A stretch of DNA of 64,000 nt from Eubacterium limosum (GCF_000807675.2 NZ_CP019962.1:1550001-1614000); one strand, 5' to 3'. Positions 19,148-29,810 are shown, counted from the stretch's first letter. Notes: generated by a model from the sequence alone, not told the origin. Translations and numbers: made by a program.

Positions 19148-19954
19148 TTGAGTGAGAATAAAGTACAGAGTACAGGTTTAAGAGCTTATTTTGAAAAGTT
19201 TTATAAATATCGACATTTATTGAAGGAATTAGTTTCGCGTGATATTAAAATAAAGTACCGCCGTTCAGTTTTAGGAGTTGCATGGAGTGTTCTAAATCCA
19301 TTGTTGATGATGCTGGTAATAACCGCTGTTTTTTCAACTATTTTTAAATTTCAAGTTGAAAATTTTCCTGTTTATTATTTAACAGGTTCATTAATATTCG
19401 GATTTGTTACAGAAGCAACAAATAATTCAATGACATCAATCATTGATAATGCTCCATTAATTAAAAAGGTTTATATTCCCAAATATATATTTCCATTAGA
19501 AAAAGTTAGTTTTGCCTTTGTTAATGCGTTATACTCTTTGATTGCTGTTTTTATTATTATGATTATTTTGAGAGTTCAGGTTAGTTGGACCATAATTATG
19601 TTGCCAATCCCATTGATTTATACTTGTATTTTTGCGACGGGTTTAAGCTTGATTTTAGCCACTTTAAATGTATTTTTTAGAGATATTGGACATTTATATA
19701 GTGTTTGGACAACCGCGTGGATGTACCTAACACCGATTATTTATCCAGAAGAAATTTTGCCTGGGATAATGAAAACAGTAGTACATTTTAATCCTATGTA
19801 TTATTATGTTAATTATTTCCGTCAAGTAGTATTATATGGTACAGTTCCAAACCTTACAGATAATCTATTATGTATTGGTATTGGTATTGTTTTCTTGGTC
19901 TTAGGATTATGGGTCTTTAAAAGTAATCAGGACAAATTTATTTTACATATATAA
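19148..19954 (+). CDS. Polysaccharide ABC exporter, membrane subunit (Wzm/TagG type)
   Basis: 268 residues from a TTG start with CTGGAGGA upstream. An ABC-2 type permease with about six membrane spans. The N-terminal cytoplasmic block ELVSRDIKIKYRRSVLGVAW is a signature of O-antigen, teichoic-acid and rhamnan exporters, as are the spans around NPLLMMLVITAVFSTIF and YLTPIIYP. With the ATPase that follows 15 bases later it should move an undecaprenyl-linked polymer to the outer face of the membrane. By position after rfbDACB it corresponds to RgpC/GacD of streptococci (inference). Confidence 0.92.
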   Translation: MSENKVQSTGLRAYFEKFYKYRHLLKELVSRDIKIKYRRSVLGVAWSVLNPLLMMLVITAVFSTIFKFQVENFPVYYLTGSLIFGFVTEATNNSMTSIIDNAPLIKKVYIPKYIFPLEKVSFAFVNALYSLIAVFIIMIILRVQVSWTIIMLPIPLIYTCIFATGLSLILATLNVFFRDIGHLYSVWTTAWMYLTPIIYPEEILPGIMKTVVHFNPMYYYVNYFRQVVLYGTVPNLTDNLLCIGIGIVFLVLGLWVFKSNQDKFILHI

Positions 19955-19969
19955 AAATGAGGTGTTTAT

Positions 19970-20707
19970 TTGAACGAAAAGATTATTCAGGTTAATAATG
20001 TTTCGATGAAATTTAATATGTCAAATGAGAAGTTTGATGGAATTAAGGAATATTTTATCAAACTGATAAAACATGAATTGTATTTTAAAGAGTTTACAGC
20101 ATTAAATAATGTAAGTGTTGATATAAATAGAGGAGATGTTTTTGGGATTGTTGGCTTGAATGGGTCAGGGAAAAGTACTTTATTAAAAGTAATTTCTGGA
20201 ATACTAAAACCATCGTCCGGTTCAGTACAAGTACAAGGAAGTATTTCTCCACTGATAGAATTAGGTGCGGGATTTGATATGAATTTGACAGCAACAGAAA
20301 ATGTGATGTTAAATGGTCTTGTTTTAGGCTATTCTAAACAGCAAATGCTCGATAAAATGGAGGAGATAATTGAGTTTTCTGAATTGCAGCCGTTTATGGA
20401 TGTAGCAGTTAAAAATTTCTCGTCTGGCATGATTGCCAGATTAGGGTTTGCAATCGCAACATCAGTGCAGCCAGAAATTTTAATTGTTGATGAGATTTTA
20501 TCTGTTGGAGATTTTTTATTTCAGCAAAAATGTGAAAAAAGAATGAATGAAATGATGGCGGGGGGGACAACAGTGTTAATTGTTTCTCATTCCATTGAAC
20601 AAATTGAGAGATTATGTACAAGAGTTATGTGGTTGGATAAGGGAAATGTCATTATGATTGGAGGAACTAAAGAAGTCTGTGATGCGTATAAACGGGAAAG
20701 AAAATAA
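19970..20707 (+). CDS. Polysaccharide ABC exporter, ATPase subunit (Wzt/TagH type)
   Basis: 245 residues from a TTG start. Walker A GLNGSGKST, signature FSSGM, Walker B ILIVDEIL followed by SVGDFLFQQKC, which is typical of the Wzt/TagH subfamily. The length leaves no C-terminal carbohydrate-binding domain like the one in E. coli O9a Wzt, so chain-length control is probably not via this subunit. It forms the exporter with the preceding permease. Confidence 0.93.
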   Translation: MNEKIIQVNNVSMKFNMSNEKFDGIKEYFIKLIKHELYFKEFTALNNVSVDINRGDVFGIVGLNGSGKSTLLKVISGILKPSSGSVQVQGSISPLIELGAGFDMNLTATENVMLNGLVLGYSKQQMLDKMEEIIEFSELQPFMDVAVKNFSSGMIARLGFAIATSVQPEILIVDEILSVGDFLFQQKCEKRMNEMMAGGTTVLIVSHSIEQIERLCTRVMWLDKGNVIMIGGTKEVCDAYKRERK

Positions 20708-20751
20708 ACTTAGTTGATTTTACAACAATAGTGGAAATGGATAGATAAGTA

Positions 20752-22902
20752 ATGAAAAAAAAAGAAAAATTTCAAGAAGAATTTTGGATTGAAAATAAAA
20801 AATTTAAAACCACCAGTTATATTGCCGAACGACTGAAAGCTAAATATAATAAAAAAGAAAAGTTGTTTTTATTTAGTATTGATACGATTGAAAATAATAA
20901 GGAAGATAAATCGGTTTTGATTAGGGGATGGGGGTTGTGTACATTAACGTTTACTCCGCTACAATATTTAGTGCAAAAAGAAATAAAAAAGAAGGCAAGC
21001 TTTAAAAGAGTTGTTCGCACAGATGTAAATGAAGCTTTTTCTCTCGATGAAGATTTAAAATCCGGTTTTGAAATTAAAATTGAAAACTATAAAGTTGATA
21101 AATATTTTGAATTGGTTTTGAAAACGGAAAATGGCGTTATTTTACCTATAAAAGTAAATAAAAAAAAGATTGAACGTGTGTCAGTTTCGGAGATTATACG
21201 TAATACTAAAAATGATATAAAAAATGAAGGAATTAAAGAAACAATCACTAAATTTAATTACAAAAGAAGAACGAAAGAATGGAGCGATTTTGGATATTGG
21301 ATTTATAAAAATGAAAAATATAGCATTGACAAAGTAAAAAACGATATTGTCAATTTTCAATTTTTGCCGAAAATATCTATTGTGGTACCAGTTTATAATG
21401 TTGAAGAACGATGGTTAAGATGCTTTATTAATTCGGTAATAAACCAATATTACATAAACTGGGAGTTATGTATAGCTGATGATTGTTCACCATCTCCACA
21501 TGTGAAGAAAGTGTTGGATGAATATCAATTGAAAGACCATCGAATCAAAGTTCTCTATCGGCATGAAAACGGACATATTTCGGAGGCTACAAATAGCGCA
21601 ATAAGTTTAGTGACAGGTGACTACGTTGGTTTTATGGATAATGATGATGAATTATCCCCTTTTGCTTTATATGAATATGTGAAAGCCATAAATGAGGACT
21701 CTAGACGTGACTTTATATACTGTGATGAAGATAAAATAGATACTAGAGGAAAGAGATTTGATCCTTTTTTCAAGTCTTCATGGAATAGCGAGTTATTACA
21801 TAACCATAATTATATAACACATTTTGTACTTGTTAAGAAAAGCTTACTTGACAGAATAGGATTGTTAAAATCTGAGTACAATGGAAGCCAGGATTATGAC
21901 TTTATTTTAAGGGCAACTGAGAATGCAGAATCCATACATCATATTCCAAAATTGTTATATCATTGGAGGACAATAGAAGGTTCGGTTGCGTTTAATCCTC
22001 AGGCAAAGATGTATTGCTATGAAGCTGGGAAAAAAGCTTTGGAGGATTCTTTAGAAAGACATCATATTAAAGGTAAAGTGGAATTAGGAAAATTTTATGG
22101 AACATATAAAACGCAATTTGAGTTTGAGACAGAACCCAAAATTACAATTATTGTATTGCTGGAAGAGAATGAGATAAGTACTGTGCTTGGTAAGCTTGAA
22201 AATAGCATAGAATATAGCCAAATTGAGTTTGTTTTTGGAATTAAGCGTGAAGATGCAAGTGATCAAGCTGACGAAAGATATAAAAATAAATCAAATATAA
22301 TTAAAGTCTATAAAAATTGTGATAATAATGAATTGAAAAATTATTGTGCAGAGATAGCAACGGGAGAATATTTACTATTTTTAGAAAAACATGTTGAGAT
22401 TATAAGTGGAAATTGGATAAAAGAATTGATTAATTTTAGTTATAATAAAAAGATTGGTATTTCAGGAGTGAAAATTGTCGACGCAAAAAATAAAATTTTA
22501 AATGTTGGAATGAATTTTGATGTAAATGGCAAGATAAGATATTCGCACCAAGGCTGTGAAGATGACGGAGAGTATAAGGGATATTATTACCGAATCGTAG
22601 CTCCACAGTATGTTTTTTCAGTAAGTGATGACTGTCTCTTGATTAAAAAAGATGTTTTTCAATTAATTGGTGGGTATGAAAAGGGATGGTCTTTTCCACT
22701 TTCAGCGATTGATTTATGTGTAAAAGTAAAAAAACAAGGTTATAGTGTATTGTTCAATCCATTCGTTAAAGTAAAACAGACGTATAAACATAAACTTTTA
22801 GAAGAAAAAAATGAATTGAATCGTTTTAAAGAAAAATGGTCCTTAGACGATTTAATAGATCCATATACAAATATTAATTTAGTAAAAAGAGAGTTAAGAT
22901 GA
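20752..22902 (+). CDS. Large two-domain glycosyltransferase; second GT2 domain degenerate
   Basis: 716 residues, cytoplasmic. Residues 1-160 form a Lys-rich N-terminal region with beta character (IENNKEDKSVLIRGWGLC), shared with the next gene. A GT2 domain starts near residue 206 (KISIVVPVYNVEERW), with the metal-binding motif Asp296-Asn-Asp-Asp-Glu300. A second GT2-like domain starts near residue 463 (KITIIVLLEE), but where the paralogue has NNDTE this protein has LEKHVE (544-549), so its second site lacks the DXD acids and is probably inactive. It overlaps the next gene by 4 bases. Likely a rhamnan-type chain-extending enzyme comparable to streptococcal RgpF-like or multi-domain proteins; the sugar is not known. 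Confidence 0.85.
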   Translation: MKKKEKFQEEFWIENKKFKTTSYIAERLKAKYNKKEKLFLFSIDTIENNKEDKSVLIRGWGLCTLTFTPLQYLVQKEIKKKASFKRVVRTDVNEAFSLDEDLKSGFEIKIENYKVDKYFELVLKTENGVILPIKVNKKKIERVSVSEIIRNTKNDIKNEGIKETITKFNYKRRTKEWSDFGYWIYKNEKYSIDKVKNDIVNFQFLPKISIVVPVYNVEERWLRCFINSVINQYYINWELCIADDCSPSPHVKKVLDEYQLKDHRIKVLYRHENGHISEATNSAISLVTGDYVGFMDNDDELSPFALYEYVKAINEDSRRDFIYCDEDKIDTRGKRFDPFFKSSWNSELLHNHNYITHFVLVKKSLLDRIGLLKSEYNGSQDYDFILRATENAESIHHIPKLLYHWRTIEGSVAFNPQAKMYCYEAGKKALEDSLERHHIKGKVELGKFYGTYKTQFEFETEPKITIIVLLEENEISTVLGKLENSIEYSQIEFVFGIKREDASDQADERYKNKSNIIKVYKNCDNNELKNYCAEIATGEYLLFLEKHVEIISGNWIKELINFSYNKKIGISGVKIVDAKNKILNVGMNFDVNGKIRYSHQGCEDDGEYKGYYYRIVAPQYVFSVSDDCLLIKKDVFQLIGGYEKGWSFPLSAIDLCVKVKKQGYSVLFNPFVKVKQTYKHKLLEEKNELNRFKEKWSLDDLIDPYTNINLVKRELR

Positions 22903-25028
22903 AAAAAAAGCAAGGAGAAAGAATCAAATATTTTATTGATAGTATTTTAAAAGATGAAGAAAAGGGGTTGCTGACAATACAAGGTTGGGCTTTTGATCTT
23001 TTAAAAAAAGATTCTGTAACGATCGATATTAAAAGCAATGAGAATTTAGAAGAAATTATTATAAGAGAAAAATATCGGACAGATATCATTGAGAAATATA
23101 ATTTGAATAAAGAAGCTTCAACAGGTTTTTTTATTACATTAAAAGTAAAAGATTTTTCAGGGATTATCCCAATCAAATTCTGTTCTGAAAATGATATTGT
23201 AACTTTCCAAGTTTATCCCCGAAAAAAGTATAAAAACTATAATTCAGTAACAGGATCTTCTTCTTATCCTATTATTATGATTAGAAGAGTGTTCGGATAT
23301 TTAAAACGAAACGGATTAAAAAATACAATAAAACGCATAAAAATTGAAAAAAATAAACGCAATATAAATTATGAAAAATGGATAGCAGACAATGAAAAGG
23401 ACAACTCGATTGTGGAAGAATCATTAAGTTATACTCCTTTAATATCTGTTGTAATGCCCGTTTATAATGTTGAGGAGAAATGGCTTGTTTTATGTATTAA
23501 ATCTGTGATAAATCAAACTTATAATAATTGGGAGTTGTGTATAGCGGATGACTGTTCTACGAAACCACACATTAAGAAAATATTAGACCAGTACAGTCAG
23601 ATGGATTCAAGAATAAAGGTGGTATATCGAACAGAGAACGGACATATTTGTGAAGCGACGAATTCAGCAATAAAAATTGCTAATGGGGAATATGTTGCTT
23701 TGTTGGACAATGATGACGAACTGTCTCCTAATGCACTCTATGAGATAGCAAAGGTCTTGAATGTAGATCCAACATACGATTTAATCTACAGTGATGAAGA
23801 TAAAATAGATAAAAATGGTAAACGAAGGGATCCGGCCTTTAAATCAGATTGGGCACCTGATACACTTCTTTCTACGAATTATATTAGTCATTTAGGTGTA
23901 TACCGTAAAAATATTATTCAACAGATTGGCGGTTTTAGAAAAGGTTATGAAGGAGCGCAAGATTATGATCTTGTTTTGAGATTTACTGAAAAAACAGACA
24001 GGATAGCTCATATATCTAAAATATTATATCACTGGAGAATGTTAGATTCTTCGACAGCTGTAAATCAAGACTCTAAAGGTTACGCGTTTGAAGCGGGATT
24101 AAAGGCACTTCAGGATGCAATGGCGCGCCGTGGTATAGAAGCATTTGTGAAGCATGGCGCGAGCCCAGGCTTATACGATGTTTACTATAATGTAGCAAAA
24201 GAAGAACTGGTGTCAATCATTATACCAACAAGAGATAATGCAAATGACTTGAAGAAATGTATTGATTCAATCTTTAAAAAGACAACTTACCCAAAATATG
24301 AAGTGATTATTGCTAACAATGGCAGCAGAGAAAAAGAAACGACTGATTTATTGGAATTGTATAAGGAAAAATATGATAATTTTAAAGTTGTAGACATAAA
24401 TATTCCTTTTAATTTTTCTAAAATAAATAATATCGCGTCAGACCATGCAAATGGAAAGTATTTGTTGTTTTTGAATAATGATACGGAGGTTATCAATAAT
24501 AATTGGCTTAGTAATATGGTTTCATTCGCACAATTTGAGCGAATCGGTGCTGTTGGAGCAAAACTATATTATCCGGACGATACCATTCAGCATGCTGGTG
24601 TTATCGTTGGGCATAGTGGTGTCGCAGGCCATGGTCATGTGGAATTTCCTAAAGGAGATCTAGGATATTTTGGGCGGTTAGCGATTAATTGCAATTATTT
24701 AGCTGTCACAGCTGCATGTATGATGGTTAAAAAAGAAGATTTTAGCAGAATCGGTGGGTTTAATGAAGGATTGGCGGTAGCTTTTAATGATGTTGATTTG
24801 TGTATTCGCTTATATGAAGCTGGTAAAGTAAATGTTTGGTTACATGAAACGGAGTTATATCATTTTGAGTCAAAATCCAGAGGCGCTGAAAATACATGTG
24901 AAAAACAGAAAAGGTTTGATGAAGAAGAACGTTATATGCATAAAAAATGGAAAAAGTATATAAAAAATGACCCGTATTATAATCCGAATTTGTCATTGAA
25001 GTATGGAGATTATTCATTGAAAATATAA
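22899..25028 (+). CDS. Large glycosyltransferase with two intact GT2 domains
   Basis: 709 residues, a tandem paralogue of the preceding gene (start overlaps its stop, ATGA). The N-terminal domain again has a GWAFD beta motif. GT2 domain 1 begins near residue 181 (LISVVMPVYNVEEKW) with Asp270-Asn-Asp-Asp-Glu274. Domain 2 begins near residue 437 (VSIIIPTRDNANDL) with Asn526-Asn-Asp-Thr-Glu530 followed by the family block GAVGAKLYYPDDTIQHAGV. Two active sites in one chain suggest it alternates two linkages in a repeating unit (inference). AT-rich codon use like its neighbours. Confidence 0.88.
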   Translation: MKKKQGERIKYFIDSILKDEEKGLLTIQGWAFDLLKKDSVTIDIKSNENLEEIIIREKYRTDIIEKYNLNKEASTGFFITLKVKDFSGIIPIKFCSENDIVTFQVYPRKKYKNYNSVTGSSSYPIIMIRRVFGYLKRNGLKNTIKRIKIEKNKRNINYEKWIADNEKDNSIVEESLSYTPLISVVMPVYNVEEKWLVLCIKSVINQTYNNWELCIADDCSTKPHIKKILDQYSQMDSRIKVVYRTENGHICEATNSAIKIANGEYVALLDNDDELSPNALYEIAKVLNVDPTYDLIYSDEDKIDKNGKRRDPAFKSDWAPDTLLSTNYISHLGVYRKNIIQQIGGFRKGYEGAQDYDLVLRFTEKTDRIAHISKILYHWRMLDSSTAVNQDSKGYAFEAGLKALQDAMARRGIEAFVKHGASPGLYDVYYNVAKEELVSIIIPTRDNANDLKKCIDSIFKKTTYPKYEVIIANNGSREKETTDLLELYKEKYDNFKVVDINIPFNFSKINNIASDHANGKYLLFLNNDTEVINNNWLSNMVSFAQFERIGAVGAKLYYPDDTIQHAGVIVGHSGVAGHGHVEFPKGDLGYFGRLAINCNYLAVTAACMMVKKEDFSRIGGFNEGLAVAFNDVDLCIRLYEAGKVNVWLHETELYHFESKSRGAENTCEKQKRFDEEERYMHKKWKKYIKNDPYYNPNLSLKYGDYSLKI

Positions 25029-25047
25029 AACTTTGTATACATTGTTT

Positions 25048-25075
25048 TTGGTTGAATCTAAAATACGTTTATAAT
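25048..25075 (+). promoter_or_regulatory. Candidate internal promoter before the UDP-glucose dehydrogenase gene
   Basis: TTGGTT (25048-25053), 16-base spacer, TATAAT (25070-25075), 32 bases before the start codon in a 79-base gap. Confidence 0.45.
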
Positions 25076-25107
25076 GTTTTTTGATGTGTAGAAAAGAGGA
25101 ATAGATA

Positions 25108-26274
25108 ATGAAAATAGCTGTAGCAGGAACTGGCTATGTAGGGCTTAGTATTGCTGTGCTTTTAGCGCAACATCATGAAGTCACAGCTTTGGATATTATT
25201 GAAGAAAAAATTGATATGATTAATAATCGTAAATCGCCCATTAAAGATAAAGAAATTGAAAAATATTTAAGAAATAAAGATCTTCATTTAAGAGCTACTT
25301 CTAAGAAAAAAGAAGCTTTTGATAATGCTGACTTTGTAATTGTCTCTACACCTACTAATTATAGTTATGAAAAAAACTTTTTTGATACTTCGAGTGTAGA
25401 AGATATTGTTCGATCGGTAGAGGCAATCAATCCAAATGCTTTAGTAGTCATAAAATCAACAGTACCTGTCGGTTTTACTGAAAATATAAAAAAAGAATAC
25501 AACGTAGATAATATTATTTTTTCTCCGGAATTTTTAAGAGAAGGAAAGGCACTATACGATAACCTTTATCCTACAAGGATAGTAGTAGGTGAAAAGAGTA
25601 AAAGAGCAGAATTATTTGCATCATTATTACAGGAAGGAGCCATTAAAAAAAATATTCCATTACTATTTACAAGAAGCACGGAAGCCGAAGCAATTAAATT
25701 ATTTGCAAATGCTTATTTAGCGATGCGAGTATCATTTTTCAATGAATTGGATACTTATGCAGAAATAAAAGAATTGAATGCAAATGATATTATTGAAGGA
25801 ATTGGTTTAGATCCAAGAATTGGGAATTATTATAATAATCCGTCATTTGGCTATGGCGGATATTGTTTGCCTAAGGATACCAAACAATTATTGGCTAATT
25901 ATAATAATATTCCTCAGAATATAATGACTGCTATTGTGGAAAGTAACCAAACCAGAAAGAATCATATAGCAAAGATGATTTTAAAAAGAAGTCCTAAAGT
26001 AGTGGGGTTTTATCGTTTAACAATGAAATCCGGGAGTGATAATTTTAGAGATTCGTCAATTTTAGGAATAATAAAAATTATTAATAATGAAGGTATAGAA
26101 GTAATTATTTATGAACCAACATATCAAAAAGACAAATTTTATCATAACAGGGTAATTAATAGTCTTGAAAAATTTAAAGAACTTAGTGATGTAATTGTAG
26201 TTAACCGAATGAATAAAGAATTAAAGGATGTTGAAAAAAAAGTATATACAAGGGACTTATATAATAAGGATTAG
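25108..26274 (+). CDS. ugd: UDP-glucose 6-dehydrogenase
   Basis: 388 residues, matching the short Ugd type. Rossmann motif [15 protein letters not shown] at the N-terminus, the STVPVGFT block, and the catalytic Cys253 in [11 protein letters not shown]. It oxidises UDP-glucose to UDP-glucuronate with two NAD. This implies that the polymer made here contains a uronic acid, or a pentose derived from it. A related UDP-ManNAc dehydrogenase activity is less likely given the length and the GYGGYC motif. Confidence 0.9.
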   Translation: MKIAVAGTGYVGLSIAVLLAQHHEVTALDIIEEKIDMINNRKSPIKDKEIEKYLRNKDLHLRATSKKKEAFDNADFVIVSTPTNYSYEKNFFDTSSVEDIVRSVEAINPNALVVIKSTVPVGFTENIKKEYNVDNIIFSPEFLREGKALYDNLYPTRIVVGEKSKRAELFASLLQEGAIKKNIPLLFTRSTEAEAIKLFANAYLAMRVSFFNELDTYAEIKELNANDIIEGIGLDPRIGNYYNNPSFGYGGYCLPKDTKQLLANYNNIPQNIMTAIVESNQTRKNHIAKMILKRSPKVVGFYRLTMKSGSDNFRDSSILGIIKIINNEGIEVIIYEPTYQKDKFYHNRVINSLEKFKELSDVIVVNRMNKELKDVEKKVYTRDLYNKD

Positions 26275-26285
26275 GGGATATTAAC

Positions 26286-27488
26286 ATGCCAAAAGTAAGC
26301 ATAATAATGCCAAACTATAATGGTGAAAGTAGCATTAAAAAATCAATACAGAGTGTCTTGGAACAGACGTATGATGATTTTGAATTAATTATAGTTGATG
26401 ATAACTCTATTGATGGATCGAAAGAAATGATTGATTCTTTTAATGACGAAAGAATAAAAAAACATTATTTAGTTAAAAATCGACATGTTGCTTATACCGT
26501 GAATGAGGGATTTAAAAAAGCTAAAGGCCAGTATATTGCTAGAATTGATAGTGATGATATTTGGAAAAAAAATAAGTTGCAAAAGCAAGTTGAATTTATG
26601 GACTCTCATGCTGAATATGGAGCATGTTTTACTCGAGTACATATAATAAATAATAACGATAATATTTGTGATGATGAGAATAGAAATATATATAATCTAT
26701 TTAATAAAGAGCCAAATAAAACTCAAAAGGAATGGGTTCGTTATTTTTTCGAAAATGGGAATTGTTTATGCAATCCATCTTCAATAATAAGAAGGTCTTT
26801 GCTCGATAAAATTGGAATAAATTATAATATAGCATATGTGCCGGCGCAGGATTTTGAGTTATGGACTAGATTAATCAAGAAAGCGCCTATTTATATTTTA
26901 GATGAAAAATTAACTTTGTACCGCTGGACAAATTCTGAAAGCCAAATTAGTGGGAATGATAAGAGCAGTGAAATTGCTTTTTTTAATGTCCATACAATGA
27001 TTAAAAGAAATTATTTCGATGATATGTCAAATGAAGAGTTTATTTATTTTTTTAAGGATGCTTTTGTTAATCAAAACTCCAGTTCAGAATTGGAATTAGA
27101 AATTGAGAAAGCCTACTTGCTTTTAAATTGTGTAAAAACAACTAATATGAAATGGTTAGGATTTGAAAGGTTTGAAAAAATATTAAATATTCCAAATAGC
27201 ATTGAACTTTTGGAAGAAAAGTACAAATTTGATTTGAAAAGTTATTATAAAGAGTATCGTAAAAGTAGTTTAAATGATGTTGTTATGCAAAGAAATAGTG
27301 ATGACTTAGAAAAAAAAATTAGTAATTTGAATCTTAAAATAGAAATGCTCGAAAAAAATCTTTATGATTTTAGATTAGAAGTTGAAAGAAACAAATTGGA
27401 ATTAGCGAATATGATAAATTCGAAATCTTGGAAAATAACAGCGCCATTTAGAAAAATAATGAAAAAGTTAAAAAATAATCAGTGTTAG
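26286..27488 (+). CDS. GT2 glycosyltransferase with C-terminal coiled coil
   Basis: 400 residues. The GT2 domain covers about 1-220, with KVSIIMPNYNGESSI at the start and the metal site Asp88-Ser-Asp-Asp91; the acceptor-side block is VPAQDFELWTRL. Residues about 335-375 form a charged heptad-like coiled coil (DDLEKKISNLNLKIEMLEKN), and the protein ends in a Lys-rich amphipathic tail (SWKITAPFRKIMKKLK) that may touch the membrane. It is 11 bases after ugd, in the same operon. Sugar specificity unknown. Confidence 0.85.
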   Translation: MPKVSIIMPNYNGESSIKKSIQSVLEQTYDDFELIIVDDNSIDGSKEMIDSFNDERIKKHYLVKNRHVAYTVNEGFKKAKGQYIARIDSDDIWKKNKLQKQVEFMDSHAEYGACFTRVHIINNNDNICDDENRNIYNLFNKEPNKTQKEWVRYFFENGNCLCNPSSIIRRSLLDKIGINYNIAYVPAQDFELWTRLIKKAPIYILDEKLTLYRWTNSESQISGNDKSSEIAFFNVHTMIKRNYFDDMSNEEFIYFFKDAFVNQNSSSELELEIEKAYLLLNCVKTTNMKWLGFERFEKILNIPNSIELLEEKYKFDLKSYYKEYRKSSLNDVVMQRNSDDLEKKISNLNLKIEMLEKNLYDFRLEVERNKLELANMINSKSWKITAPFRKIMKKLKNNQC

Positions 27489-27817
27489 TAAAGATGAACG
27501 CTGCATAATAGAAAATAATTTTTGTTATAAAGTATTGCATTAGAAGAAAAATTTGAATTAGATTTCTTTTATTCTGGTTTTGCAAGTATTAAAATTTTAA
27601 AAATTGAACTGATTGGTGTAACTAGTTGTTTTTATATTAATCATATGTTAACTATTAGACGTAATTAAAAATATAAAGAGTAACTATCAAAATTCAATAG
27701 GCTTGAGAGTTTTTAAATAATCTCACTGAAATATAGTATAAAAAAGAGCATAACTATTTATCTTATTCAGAAAATATAAAGATAATTTATTGAAACAATA
27801 AAGAAATACAGAGGAGA
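27489..27817 (+). other. Gene-free AT-rich gap
   Basis: 329 bases of very AT-rich sequence. I see no ORF with a ribosome site, no strong hairpin and no convincing promoter; only the GAGGAG ribosome site of the next gene at its end. Confidence 0.6.
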
Positions 27818-29725
27818 ATGATGAAAAAGTATTTTTATGAAAATTTACTGAAAGACATAGGTGTTTTTATAGTAATATTGCTTCTTTCTGTTTTAGTGGA
27901 AGTATTTTTCTTTAATCGTTTATACTTTGCAGTACCAGAAGATGATAGAGTAATTAGAACGATAGAGGATAGCGACATAGAACTAAATGATTTGATATAC
28001 GAGAATGGAAGTTACACTGTAATTGGAAAAGAACCAAGTATATCATTCAAAGGAAATAATGTAGTCTTATATTTAAATATTCAAACTGAGACGAATAAAA
28101 GCATTTTTTATATTGAGACGTTAACGGATGACGTTTATCCAAGAACTGCTCAAAAATTTATGCCTGACATCGACTCAAATTCGTTTATAAGAATTGGCAA
28201 GCCGCTTAATGAAGTAAAGTTAAAGATTTTAGAAAATGCAGAGACTGCACCAGTCGAGGGTTTTTCTTTTTCAATTGATAAAATAATAATAGATAATACA
28301 TTTGAATTTAATATATTTAGATTTATTTTTTTAAGTACTTCAATATTTGTTTTATTTGTATTGGTTAAATACAGAAAATACTTGGTAAAAAATTTGCATA
28401 TATCATTCATTATTATTGCAATTTACTGTGGGCTAAACATGTCTTTTTTAACGCCTCCATATCAAACTTTTGATGAGAGAGAGCATTTTAACAAGTCCTA
28501 TCAAATTGCATCTTTTGATTTAGGGGGAGCGGATGAGCAACCCATTGGCTGGCCAGGAAACATTGAACAATTTTTTTCATATAATGGAAATAGTGCAACT
28601 TATAACAATTATAAAGAAAAAATAGAATTGGTTAAAGAATTTAGAAATACGGATTATTCACAAAAAGAATTTCATAATTCTACAGCAGCAAATTATTTAC
28701 CTACTGCGTACGTTTTTTCAGCTATCGGGATTTTCCTGGGGAAACTGTGTCATTTTCCTTTTATTGCTACGTTTTATTTGGGACGTCTAACTTCGTTGCT
28801 AGGCTATTCTATAGCAATGTTTTTTATTATTAAAAAGGTAAAAGTGATTAAAAATATATTTTTTGTTTTAGGCCTTTTTCCGGGGATGATGTATCATGTG
28901 TGTGCGTATTCTGCTGATGGGATTACTTATGTTTCGGCATTAGCTGTTGTAGCTATATTTATCAACCATTTTAAAGAAAAAAATGAAGGCATAACTTGGC
29001 CGAAGGTTTGTTTATTTATTTTTTTATTGAGTTTATTAATAACTTCAAAAATGACTTATGCACCATTTTGTTTACTATATCTAGCAATTCCTCAAAAAAA
29101 GTTTCATGGGCAATATAAATTTTTTTATAAGCTGACTGTTATTATTTCAGCAGGGTTAGTTATGATGGCCAATTTTGTTTATTCTAATAGCGTGGGTTTA
29201 AACTTATGGGCTCCACCTGGTACAAGTGTTTCTGGTCAAATAGGATTTATATTTGGGCATTTGTTCAAATATATACTTATCTGCTGGAGATACGTTGAAG
29301 GGTCTTTTTTATCTTATTTTACAAATCCGATTGGTTCTTTAGCATATTCGGGAAATTTGGCCTCAATATATATTTTTGCGGTATTAATTCTTTTATTTTT
29401 AATTGCAACTATTGATAATGATGGGCCGATGTTTGAATTAACAATAAAAAATAAACTATGGATACTTTGTGCTATTATCTGTTCGTGGGGTCTGACTATT
29501 ACTGCTTTGTATTTGACATACGTACCCGTTGGAGATGTTACAGTAGTTGGCATGCAAGGGAGATATTTTGCACCGTTAATTATTTTAGTTCTAATGCTTT
29601 TTAATAATAACAATATAAATATATCTAAAAAAACGAAGAGATACTTGAATGGGTTTTGTATATGGACAATGTTTCTAGTTATTTGTATTGCAAATTTTCA
29701 ATTATTAAATATGTATAATATATAG
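27818..29725 (+). CDS. DUF2142 multi-spanning membrane protein (GT-C-like)
   Basis: 635 residues. One N-terminal span, an extracytoplasmic beta region (about 35-165), then around ten further spans. The DUF2142 hallmark PPYQTFDEREHFNKSY lies after the second span, a region that in GT-C fold enzymes carries catalytic acids facing outside. The family is poorly characterised but is regarded as membrane glycosyltransferase-like. ATG 27818 and ATG 27821 are both possible after GAGGAG. In this locus it could transfer an undecaprenyl-phosphate-linked sugar to the polymer outside the cell (inference). Confidence 0.8.
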   Translation: MMKKYFYENLLKDIGVFIVILLLSVLVEVFFFNRLYFAVPEDDRVIRTIEDSDIELNDLIYENGSYTVIGKEPSISFKGNNVVLYLNIQTETNKSIFYIETLTDDVYPRTAQKFMPDIDSNSFIRIGKPLNEVKLKILENAETAPVEGFSFSIDKIIIDNTFEFNIFRFIFLSTSIFVLFVLVKYRKYLVKNLHISFIIIAIYCGLNMSFLTPPYQTFDEREHFNKSYQIASFDLGGADEQPIGWPGNIEQFFSYNGNSATYNNYKEKIELVKEFRNTDYSQKEFHNSTAANYLPTAYVFSAIGIFLGKLCHFPFIATFYLGRLTSLLGYSIAMFFIIKKVKVIKNIFFVLGLFPGMMYHVCAYSADGITYVSALAVVAIFINHFKEKNEGITWPKVCLFIFLLSLLITSKMTYAPFCLLYLAIPQKKFHGQYKFFYKLTVIISAGLVMMANFVYSNSVGLNLWAPPGTSVSGQIGFIFGHLFKYILICWRYVEGSFLSYFTNPIGSLAYSGNLASIYIFAVLILLFLIATIDNDGPMFELTIKNKLWILCAIICSWGLTITALYLTYVPVGDVTVVGMQGRYFAPLIILVLMLFNNNNINISKKTKRYLNGFCIWTMFLVICIANFQLLNMYNI

Positions 29726-29810
29726 AAATACGAAATATCAACAAGAGGTGGATGCTTTTGAGCAGAAATTTAAATCTATTCAGAATACCATACACCTCTT
29801 TTTATCATAG

